Below are positions 27,801 to 41,700 of a stretch of 64,000 nucleotides of DNA, piece after piece. The position numbers and the translations under genes were made by a program. Source of the stretch: Brugia malayi (taxonomy: Eukaryota > Nematoda > Chromadorea > Rhabditida > Onchocercidae); NCBI RefSeq assembly GCF_000002995.4, contig NW_025062478.1:11838001-11902000 (forward strand). The letters run 5' to 3'. The stretch's first letter is position 1; every line of letters begins with the position of its first letter. A model generated the notes under the pieces. That model was not told where the DNA came from. It ran no database searches and saw only the letters and a list, made by a program, of their open reading frames with translations.

Positions 27801-30800
27801 TTCGAGCAGGGTATCCAGTGGTAAATCATTAACATTATTGATAAACTGCTTTAGGAATACTGGACTTTTTGTCACGCGAGCAATTTCATGATTTATTTCG
27901 CTTAACAAAAATATGAGATAGTTTGGAAACCTTAAGCAAAATTTAAACTTCAAAAACTTGATTTTTCTTCAAGTAAACAACATCTCAGATGTTATTTACT
28001 ACTTTTAATACAATTTTTGTTAAAGCATATTTAATGACTCAATGCGGATTAATTTATTACGAAAGCAAATATCTTACTTTTGGTCATAAATTGTTTCATC
28101 AGCAAGAATAGACGTTCGTTGCATTCGCTGTTCCGATGCTACCTGCTGTTGTATTCTTTTAATCGTAACAACCGCATCACGTTCGATTTTGTATGTCACA
28201 AGCATATATCTGTAACGACATTTTGTTTCTAAGTAAAAATGGACAGCAAATTAGCTTCATGTGAAGATTGCAAGCGAAAAAGATTATTGTACTATAGATT
28301 GCCATAGTTAAATTATAGTGGTGCAAATAACTTAAATGTAGCAAAATAGTAAATGGCAGTACAAAGTATCAATAAAAAAAAAAGCAATTTTTCTTTAATT
28401 TGACAAACACACTCATGTTTTTTTATTTTTAATATACTTAAATATAAAACGGAAAAACAGATAAGCAAGTAAAGAGATTAAAAGGATAACGAAATGATTC
28501 CAATAAGAAAAAATAAACGAACCAAAAAAGAAAGTACAATCTCCACTTACCTGTTATAGCTGCCATCAACTTCCTTGATAAGCCAAACAACTTTCCGCAC
28601 AGCACTGGGTGGTACCGAATACGGATGCACATATTTCTTCTTAATGACGCAATAGGCATATCCTTTAGTACCACATCTACTATCGTTTGTGTCATAACAG
28701 TATTTACTTAAAGTGACGCGGTTGCCACGTGACGTGTTCCATGCACCTAAAATTAATAGGACAATGTTTGCAACAAAATAACATTTCTATTCAGTTCACC
28801 CACTTTTTTACTGATTATTCGAACAACTTCTGATTGTTCTTTGCTCTATTTATTCAACTATCGCCATTAGTAATATTATTGCCCAAGTTTCGCATCATCA
28901 TGAATGAATGTGTCACTATAAATGATAAATTCAATAACAAAGACGAACCCAATCCATCCCAATTCCACTCCACATATGGAATCTGCGAAGTATCGACAAT
29001 GAACGACATCTGTACGGCTTGACTAATTAGTCGAATTTGAGGTACTGCAGTGTTTACTGGTGCAACATCATTTGTTCTGCAATAACATAAATCCTGCATT
29101 AAGTTATACTTCAATTTCCTTTTACATTTGTTTGTTCCTGACTTCTAATTAGCTTGCAAAAATCAAGCACATCTAACAGACATCAACAATAATAGCACTT
29201 AACTGTCCTATGTTTAAAACCTCTTAAAAAGGAAAGAAAACTAACATTTCTGGTCGTCGAAGTAAAGAAAGCGGTAATTCTGTTATGGCATTGATATATG
29301 CACAATTAAATGGTGTACTTGTTGTAACCAAACTTATTCTGTGGATCATTTCACTAAAACCAATTATTTTAAGATAAATATAGACATGAATTCAGAGGAA
29401 TTAGATTTTTGTCTCAGGGATACTTCTCACTGCTTTCCATTGTGTCCAATATTAATATTTTTCCCGATTTTCCAAATTATAATGCTACTGCATAAAAATC
29501 CAACTCAATCGATAATTTTGAGTAAAAAATGATGAAAAATAATGCGAAATATTCTAAAATAATCCATTAATTAAAAAGAATTAAACTAATGATTAAAATC
29601 AGGATATACCTGTCGGATATGAGAACGTCCTGAACAGTAGGACTGCAGACTTCCTGAGGACTGTTACCGTCGACGTCTACTTCGGAGCTCTCCGAAACAT
29701 CATCAGCTTCGACATCCACCTCAAACATATATTTTGCATTTCAAAAACGAATTTCAGCATTCTTTTTTAGCAAAATCATTTTAATAGTTATTATCCTCTT
29801 CATTTTCCAGAACGTAACAGTTAGAAATTTAAAACAGCTTACGTTGCCTTATGTATTTCATCACTTACCTCGTTACCCACTTCAAAATCCGGTTCCTGCA
29901 ACATAAGACTCCCCGCGGTATTTGCCGTATCTGCAAGGATCGCATCTTCCTGCTTAATGTTGCACGGACGTTTCTTTACTTCACTTGGACATGTTCGAAT
30001 ATAGCTTTTCTGGTTGGTACGCGAATTACCATGAGGTATTTGCATAACATGAGCATCTGCTTCGATATAGTACGAAACCAATGAGTAACTAAAAGTATGA
30101 ATTAAAATAATTGTATTTTGAACTAAAAATTTCGATAAAGCATCAGATTGCAAGTTACATTTCAACTAAAGTGATATTTCAACTATCAATTTCATATTGT
30201 TGATCATTTTTAAATTCCATATTAATTTAAATACAATTTAATGAACAAGCAATACTTACCGGCAATATTCATCACCTTTTTTGATCAACCAAATCACTTT
30301 CCGTATTGAATTATTTGGAATACAATGAGGATGCAGATAACGTCGTCGAACCACGCAATATTCCTGCTCCATTCCGTCTGGTTTATTTTTTGTTCGGTAG
30401 TAGAACTTACGAACACTCATACGACGTCCATCTTTAGCGTTCCATTGACCTGATTAAAAGATATTCAAATTCTACATATTATTATCCAACATATTATTAC
30501 TATATTATAATGCAAAATTTTGTAGAATTGTATCAAACACAAAATTAGCAATTTTCATCTCTAAACTTCCAATGAATTCTTATTTCATTCATTCATACAT
30601 CTCAAAGCAGTTAAATTACCGAGATTATCCGAACTGATATCTGACACAGGGAAACATTTCGTATCGATTAAAAAACTAAGACAAGCTGCGGCTCCATAAA
30701 GATTGATTTTAGGAACATATGTACATACGGGTATCGATGCATCCAATCTAAAACGGCACTTGCATACATTAAACTAAGGTACAACTCAGGACAGATTATA

Positions 30801-33800
30801 TGTCGATTAAGTGAAATTCCAATTTGACGTTAGTAGAAACAAGAAAAAATTAATAAAATGGAAATCAATGTTGTTCTAAAAAAAAAAAAAAAATAGAAAA
30901 AGAAGAGATTAGCACTTACTCATCTTCTTGTATCAGCAATTCCAATGGTGCATCCGCCAGTGTTCCGACAAATTTCTGCATGAATACTGGTGCATCCGTG
31001 ATCATGCAGAGTCCTCTGAAAATGAACAAACCTTGGTTAACAATAAATATCCATTTTCATAAAATACATACTAAATACAAAATACAATATATGCTCAAAA
31101 CAATTATTATTATATCACACTGATTCTCATATAAAGAGGAAAAGTAAGGAAAGCAGAAGAGATTTATCCGTGAGCAACACGAAAGAGAAATTTAAAAGAA
31201 GGTCGATAATAATTCATGTAATCCAAACAGGAAATACGAACTCTGTATCTAGTTCCGGAATTTCTTCCATTTGTCGCTTGAGACTTTCCGTTCCTCCAGC
31301 AAAGTAAAACTCAATATCATCGCCATCTTCTTCACCTTCACACATCAGATCATCAGAAGTCTATAAAAAATTCTTTAAATCCAATTCAGTTTTCCTAAAC
31401 AACCGTACTATATGTAGTGAAAGATTCATTCAAACAAAACATAAAAAAGATCAAGTAAAGTAAAAAAAAAAAAAGATAAAAGATTTGAAAGGTTTAATAT
31501 ATACATACATTGGCGTTTTGATTACCAACATGCACAGATATACCATCAACTCCTTGCACGCCTGAGGATTCAACACCTGTACTTTCTGTCTCAACAATTT
31601 TATCACGATCCAATACAAAAGCACGGCTATCTAGCACCGCATCATTAGTGATGTTGTAGGAAATTAATGCATACCTTAATTATATAAAAAAAAATTGTAA
31701 TGTTGAAATTCAAAGATCAATCTACGGCAGTAACTTTTTACTATATACGGAGACACAGATACTAATCTACCTTTCTCTTTGAAAATCAATTCAAACAATC
31801 AGTAGCCCCAATAGCAGTTAGACTAGATAAATGTTACATTGATTATAATCTTTTAATGAAATGTCCAATTTATGCAAATGCAAGAAAAGCTCTTTGATTC
31901 CACATAATACTATGTGATATTAACAGCGGCAATATTGCGCAGCAATGTAAAAACAATAATTAAATGAAACTGTACAAAACTAAATAGACATTACCTACAA
32001 CATTCATTCCCTTTCATCACTTGCCAAATCACTTTTCGGACAGAACTTGAAGGAACAGTATGAGGATGGATTAAAACTTTCCGCAGAATTGTATATTCAT
32101 GCTTTCCCTGAGCACACTTTGCCTTATCTTTGTTGAAGAAAAACTTAGAAACCAATCCACGAGAACTCCAACCATCTTCAATTTTTATTCATTTGATTTT
32201 GCATAGGAATACAGATAACCTTAGGAAATCAACTTAGAACTAAGAAAAAAGAACGAATTTTCAGGGCTAGAAATTTTATGCAAAAAATAACCTTTTTTTT
32301 TTCTCTCTCCCCCACTGTATCATTAAAATGAGAGGTTATAAAAATGAATTTATAAATTCAAACTTGTAAATTAAAAATACAGAATCAAATGAAAAGTACA
32401 AAGAAGTATGGAGTATACCTAATCCATCATAAATGAGATCTGTAATGTCAAAAGTTGTTAAATCCACGATAAATGAGAAAGATGCTGATCGTCCTGTAAG
32501 TCGCACTATTGGTGGTCTATCGCATGCATTCATACCTAACCTGAAAAACTCAAAATTTTGAGTAGTTTAAAGTACAATGAAATAGCATTCTTAATAGTTA
32601 AAACTTGAATTTAGAAAAGAAAAATGTTATTCAGAATCATAAATTCATCAGAAAATTGAAACGGTTAATTAAACAAGCAAACACACAAAAAATATATGCT
32701 AGATGATACTTACGGTCCACTACGCATTAATATGGCAAGTGGGACATCAGCAATAGTATTGATAAACTTAGCACGGAACACGGGACCATCAGTCATTTCA
32801 GCAATGTTATTATCCTGTTCACTGAAAAAAAAAAAGAAAATATGTACGCAAACTTTAAAAATGGAATTTTCATTAAAGACTTCTTTTTTTTTTTTTTGCT
32901 TTTCTGTCAGAAATAACAAAAACGAATAAATCAAAATTCTTAGAGAAGTAAAAAATAACATTATATGCTGCGTGATAGCTTCGTGGCTGATTATTTCTTT
33001 CGTCACGTTCTTAGGCATTGAACTTCTGAAGTGCATTCTTTCATTATATGGTAATCATGAAAAGTTTTTACGAAAATTCCCAAATCTAAACAGTTTTGGC
33101 ATACGAAATACATCTATTGAAATAGATAAAAACGTTCAACTAACTAGTCTTCTTGTGATAGGGTTGCACATCAGTAATATGCCAATTTTCCAAGAAAGAC
33201 ACCAAAAAAAAAAAAAAAACAACCTATCTCAATCAAAATCTTCTACCGATATAGTCCATCGGATGGCACCAGCTAATAAATTTGGGTTTAACAGGATTCT
33301 TTCATCTTGATATTATTTGACTAATACCATCTCACATTGTTAATACATCATTAAAATAGATTTTTCTATTTTTTAAATGATTTACTATTGCTTCGAACTT
33401 ACTGCTCAGCATGATGTGGAGCAAAGCATGACTTCTTCTCGACGGATGACATATTTAACGTCCTGTAATCAGCTGGACCTGGAGAATAACGTCTCGGCGG
33501 TATAATCCTGAAACTTGTCAGTATAAATTTTAGATGTATGCAGCCATAAACATATACTGAAGCCTGATATTTAGATACATTTTCAGTACTTTTGGTGCAC
33601 TGCTACCATTATGAAAAATTCTCTTTAAACCAAAAACAAATCTGTTAACTGAAACAGACAGCTTTTGAAAGCACAAATTTTTCTACTTCATTGTTTCTGA
33701 TATTATTCTAAGCTAAAAAAAAAAAAAAATAGAGTTAATATTTGCCAACACCAAATTAACAAGCATTACATTATACGTTTTCACAGATCCAAAAAAGATG

Positions 33801-34057
33801 GATTATGCGATCTTTTTATCTAACCTTCTTGTAATAGTTCCAGGAATTGGGTCGGTTCGCTCGTCACTATTGCGATTGTTGGCAATCAACCGGCGATTAC
33901 TCCGTCGAATCGAATTTTCATGCTGTCGTCTTGCTGGATAAATTACCGGTTCCGAACGACTTGCAATAATATACTCATTCTCCTCTGCATCATCATATGA
34001 ATTCACTACGACAAATTCTCCTTCATTTTCATTTTCTGTCGCTGTATATTGCGTCAT
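24894..34057 (-). CDS. Unrecognised 1153-residue protein with four tandem modules and a C-terminal CxxC segment
   Basis: Exons 33825-34057, 33403-33507, 32714-32821, 32419-32540, 31995-32175, 31509-31674, 31242-31360, 30920-31015, 30620-30747, 30260-30449, 29869-30088, 29610-29719, 29246-29353, 28949-29076, 28551-28746, 28078-28209, 27793-27900, 27417-27550, 27094-27286, 26634-26777, 26164-26320, 25822-26054 and 24894-25044 keep frame to a stop. Residues 1-113 are polar and Arg-rich. Four modules of about 150 residues follow (from about 113, 345, 593 and 781), with conserved PVF..KFIN...D.PL, F(L/I)(V/I)DT....DL..DNLG, QWN...GRR, HP.S.P...VRKVIW and RYALISY. Acidic linkers separate modules. 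The C-terminus has CASCGVDF and LEHVERFW, perhaps zinc-binding. No signal peptide or membrane segment is seen. ATG 34057 lies 14 nt after TTTTTTGCAG. I do not recognise the family; function unknown. Confidence 0.85.
26634..27900 (-). repeat. Module 4 of the modular protein (four exons)
   Basis: Exons of 108, 134, 193 and 144 nt with the same phases. Contains MTFLIDTEKVAISDL, GQWNTTHGRRMTLRKFYF, YVHPNSIPDGMVRKIIW and RYALISYDIGINTVVEAIPH. IPHGNS is shared with module 2, so modules 2 and 4 look closest. Confidence 0.8.
28078..29353 (-). repeat. Module 3 of the modular protein (four exons)
   Basis: Exons of 108, 128, 196 and 132 nt with the same phases. Contains MSFIVDTSQIPYVEWNWDGL, GAWNTSRGNRVTLSKY, YVHPYSVPPSAVRKVVW and RYMLVTYKI. 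It is the most diverged copy in the first exon. Confidence 0.8.
29869..31015 (-). repeat. Module 2 of the modular protein (four exons)
   Basis: Exons of 96, 128, 190 and 220 nt with the same phases as module 1. Contains GQWNAKDGRRMSVRKFYY, YLHPHCIPNNSIRKVIW and RYSLVSYYIEADAHVMQIPH. The fourth exon carries a longer linker than in the other modules. Confidence 0.8.
31509..32821 (-). repeat. Module 1 of the modular protein (four exons)
   Basis: Exons of 108, 122, 181 and 166 nt. The first three begin in phases 2, 2 and 1, the fourth in phase 2. The third exon contains DGWSSRG and LIHPHTVPSSSVRKVIW; the fourth begins RYALISYNI. This copy lacks the QWN found in two of the other modules. Confidence 0.8.
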
Positions 34058-34440
34058 CGATCCTAGCTTTACTGCAAAAAATTTCTTATACCTAGAATTC
34101 AAAACATTTCTTAAAATTTAAGTTTAAAAAATCTGAATTTTTCAATGAAATTATTTAACATGTAAGAATCATTTGTTCTAACGATTGTAAATTCCCAAAA
34201 CCTTAATATGTTTGCTGACCATAACATACGCCTGTAACTTTTCGCAATGCATATATTATCTGTGAAACAAGTCTGCATTTTTCGGAATCTTTATTTATCC
34301 AAAATGAAAGATTTCCATGCAACCTGACGAGTTTTAAAAACTGAATGTTACAATTTTACAAATTCTAAAATCCAAATAACGATTACAAAACAGTTTGCAA
34401 AAATAGCCGACTGTGGTAAGGTAATTTATGAGTACTTTAC

Positions 34441-34545
34441 CTAAACTTTATTAAACTTTAGAGCGAACTTGATTATTGCAGTTACAGGCTTATGTAAACG
34501 GCCAGCAAATGCTTCAAGTCCTACTCCAGCAATGCCAAGCAACAT
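34441..34545 (-). CDS. Possible 34-residue microprotein between the SDR and the modular gene
   Basis: An ATG at 34545 opens a 34-codon frame with a hydrophobic start and a basic end (MLLGIAGVGLEAFAGRLHKP, then a tail ending KFNKV). An AAATTTTTTAG acceptor at about 34646 lies 150 bp after the stop of the upstream SDR, and AATAAA overlaps the last codons. This is operon-like spacing. The frame stays open for a further 22 codons upstream of the ATG. No homologue is recognised. It may equally be a 5' untranslated exon of the modular gene, because the stop is followed by a donor-like GTAAAG. Confidence 0.3.
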   Translation of the reverse strand: MLLGIAGVGLEAFAGRLHKPVTAIIKFALKFNKV

Positions 34546-34794
34546 TTCCAAATGGTACAATACGATGATGTGCTTGTAAAGCAAACTTATTTTTGCTACT
34601 ATTGCTGAAGAGTTTTAAAATGATGGAAAAGAATCTGCAGACACACTAAAAAATTTGTTATACAGAAAAATTTTAGCTTCTTAAAAAAAATGCACTGACA
34701 TCAACATTAGTTTTATCACTTCACAGATTACACAGTAAAATGGAAAGTTGATATAGTGGTATCAGCTGACAATAAACTAGATGTTAAAGAATCT

Positions 34795-37821
<3,027 letters not shown>

Positions 37822-37826
37822 TTGTC

Positions 37827-38797
37827 CTGAATAAATTATTGAATTGTGTGTTAATCGATATGTATAATGAAGCTATATCGAATAAAGCTGTCATTCTAAT
37901 AGTTTCATTGTGGAGAATTGCATTAGAAGGAAAAAAAAATAAAATAACCTTCGATTTTTTGATTATTCGGAAATATTTTTCAAATGTTTACTTCTAAGTT
38001 ACAAAATGCATTAATATCACTTTCAAAAGAGCTATCTGAAATGAAAATCCTGAACGTATGAACTATCCGATCAACGGATCACGCAACAATCGAACCTTAC
38101 GTCCCGCTGAACGCAACACATACGCCGAAAATTATAACTGATAGGACGAACTTTCTACCTTTGCAGCACTCTATTTTTCGTCACTTTCAATAAGCATACG
38201 GTGTGTAGGGTTTTTAAATTGGTGAGCACGTGACGGTAACGCGTTACGTGTTGCTGTACGTGCGTTACGTAGCTTTGTGTGTGTAGCACTTGCATGTTAG
38301 ATGCTATATGTACGTGGTACTTCATGTTATGTGGCATGTGACACTTGTTAGACTTCTACATATACGCTGCGTTGGATCTTGTTTTATGTATACGTATACC
38401 AATTGAATGAATGTGATTTACAACGACGTAAAAGAATGGTTCGCCATAATATTATTTAATACGTCATCAAATGCAGTCGCTAAATGATTAGGAGGACACG
38501 TAAAGTAATTCATTTATGAAAATCTACTGTTTATGTTCTAACTGAATAATACGGTTACGTGAAGAGTAGTACTTCGAAGATAATAGGACACATCGAAAGA
38601 AGAATGTATCATAATGACAATGAGTTATGTGCAGAAATGATCAGTGCGCAATAATAAATGGTCAGAGATTCATTTTTACGCCAAATTACGCCGTAGTTAC
38701 TTTTTAAAATAAACACAAACGAATAAAGTAATAGGATATACATTTCCGATAAATTCAAAATTATAATATTTTATTCGTATTATTTTGTAACTTGTAC
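37827..38797. promoter_or_regulatory. Upstream region of the SDR gene with an ACGTG/palindrome cluster
   Basis: Between the SDR start and the 3' end of the lectin gene. At 38228-38316 ACGTG occurs four times (38228, 38246, 38258, 38312), including one full CACGTGAC E-box, and GTAACGCGTTAC at 38236-38247 is a perfect 12-bp palindrome. The block is much richer in GC than its surroundings. ACGTG/CACGTG are core sites of bHLH and bHLH-PAS factors. A role in SDR transcription is inference. Confidence 0.4.
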
Positions 38798-41700
38798 TCA
38801 AGTCACACGTTGTAAAAAAAGTATATAACATATGATAAGTAGTAAGATTGATACTATACATTGCCATCGTTTTTGATCCCCTGAAAATAGCCTTTTCATA
38901 TAACATTGAAAATAGATGGATGATGCAAAATTCGGATTAAGTATGAACTGTGATTATAAATTAGATTTAGACCAAATAATGAGCTTTGATATGACAAATT
39001 TCAGATTATATATACATTAGTTATAAATTGATTATTAATTAGGTAATTTATATCGTTAATTTATAATATAATCTTAATTATAGATGAAGTAAGAATAGCT
39101 TCTTTTGAAAAAGCAATCAGTTACTTTTTCCTTTACTAATCGATTCCGTTAATAGTTTCATATTCATAAGCTCAATTATAAATCCGTCATCTAAAAAAGT
39201 GCGTGCAGAAATTAACAAATTCAAAATTGCATTTGAATTTAGAATTTAAATGAAAAGAAGGAGATAAGACAAGGCGACAAGTTAATACTGAGAGAGTTAA
39301 GAAAATGAAAGAATGTTACCTTCCTCATCAAAGGTTGTTATTTTAGATGAACGAGACTCTGAATAATACTCATCCTATAATATACAATTGTAATTAATAG
39401 AACTGTTAATCAAACATATTAGAGATTTATTCTTTTCACTCTTTTCATCAGATTAACATTTCATTTCTTTTTTTTTAAAAAAAAATTTGCTACTACAGTT
39501 TTACCGTTTTATACATACATAAAACTGAAAGAACATTAGGTTGCATGGAACATTCCATTGGTATAGCATATTTATTATTGCCAACTGAAAATTTTCATTT
39601 TTTTTTTTTTTCTTTTTCAAAAGCAATTAATTAAATTAAATTTGTTTTTCAGTGTGGTTCTATTTTTATATTGATTTTTGCTTTAAGAAAGAAGAAAAAA
39701 ATGACTTGAAAGTTGAGATATAGGAAAAATAGATTTTTGAAATAGTTAAATTTAGGAAAATATGTATCCATTTATTTTGAAACTGATCCTACAGATTTTA
39801 GAAATTTTTGAATTTTTTAGAGAAAAAAGCAAAATATAATGATGTCGAAAAGTTTAAAAGATTTGAAGTTTTGGTTAAAATAGAATTTGCTAATATGAGT
39901 TGAAAATAGAAATTTTTAGCTAACATGGAATAGCTAAAAATCGATAGCATTGTGATATGTTTAATTGAGGATTGAAATTAGGATCGATAAATTCAAAATT
40001 GAAATTTTGCGAGAAATCACTCCAACGATAGCCAGCTCCACGGAAATACCATAAACCAAATAAAACAAAATGATATCGATAAAACATTGGTTGGTCAATT
40101 TGAAGATCATCTTCAAATGGACAAATAAATAAATATGAATAAGATAAATATATAAGGAAATTTTTAGAAATATTTTATTAATTTATTAATGAAATAATTG
40201 AAATTATCAAATATTAACGTTGAATTTCTTGCATAATAAATTCATATTCATTTTTATCTTGAAATATTGCTGGATACATTGCAATATGTTTTCGTTGTCG
40301 TTGAATAGCGCACAATGTATCATCGATGGAATAAAGTTGCTCCTAAAAAAAGAAACAGAAATTAAAATTAAAAAAAAGAAAAAGAAAAATAAAAATAATT
40401 TCTTTTCATTTTTTCTCTTTCTTTTTTTTCAAATTTTTAGTGAGATGAAATATTTAACAATATTTAAGTACAATTCATCATTTAATAATTTATTATTTGC
40501 ATTTTTTTTTTTCAATTTTAGTTTTTCTTTTTTTTTTTTTTTTTTTTTTTTATTATCAATTTTAGTTGTTCAAAGTTTTTTCTTTTTTAAAGTACCGTAT
40601 GATTTGACATTTTATATACAATTGAAAAACAATAAATTTCACCATTTGCTCGTTTCCATTGATGATCACCAAGTGCACATCTTTTAGGATTGCCTAATTA
40701 ATTTAATTTCAATTTAAATAATAACAATTTTTTTTTTTTTTTTTTTGTTTACATAAATATATGACAGAAAACTAGAAGAAATGAGTTAAATAATTTAGAA
40801 ATGGAACGAATATATGAAAAAAGAATAATTTTAAAAGAAAAATGAGCGCAAATTAATTCTATATTTTCTTAATTGATAATACATGGATAAATATGTTTTT
40901 AATATTTGAATTATTAAATTAATTATTAGTCTATTTGAAAAAAGAAAAAAAAAATTGGAGAGAATGTTGTTTACATATCAATCATTTCTGTGAAAATTTA
41001 AGAATAAATGAATATAAATTGTAAATTTATTAGGATTTTAAGATTTCGTGACACTAATTTAGAAAGGAAATTTAGAAAGAGATGAGAATTGAAAATGAAT
41101 GAATGAATTTTTAGTAGTTGAAATTAATTAAACTCACTTAGATCTTTATCCATTATTAATTGTGTATTTTTATTCCAGTTATATTCATATTTAGTAATTT
41201 TTCTTGGTAAATCCTTAAAATTACTCATAAGTATGAACTTGAAATAATTTGTTATCAAGAAAAAAACTGGAAAAAAAAATATATAATGAAAAATTTTTTA
41301 ATCTAATTTAAAATTAAACTTAAAAAGATTACAATTAAATAGCTAAATCCAATCAAATAGTGATTAATTGCAACTTTTTGATTGCACTCAAATGCCATAA
41401 TTTTAACTAAAAATTATTTTATTAATTTTATTTGGCATAAATAATTTTTGATTCCTTGAGTGAATTGAATATTAAAAAAAAAATATTTAATTTAATGAAC
41501 ATTTCATCTATTTAAAGAAACATGAAATTGAAGGAAATTTAGAAAAAAATAAGCAATTATTTTATCAGTATGATAAATAATTTTGATAACATATTAAAAA
41601 GTATTAAATTATTAGTATTCCTTACTTTTCTATTGGCAATTTTATAAAAATAATTCTTACTGCTATTAATTACCTTGTTTTTTGTTGACGAAAATTAAAA

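Noticed and set aside
39920..40110. Lectin gene ending at 39920 after LAIPC
   Set aside because: Splicing at CCAT|GTTAGC adds exons that supply the last two domain Cys, a stalk and a membrane anchor in frame.
40220..40687. A 155-codon plus-strand frame
   Set aside because: It is antisense to two lectin-gene exons and is kept open by poly(T) runs giving long Phe tracts.
41333..41398. ATG at 41398 as the start of a second, independent lectin gene
   Set aside because: The same exon read from its TTTTTAG acceptor in frame with the preceding exon completes the first lectin domain. A separate gene remains a fallback only.
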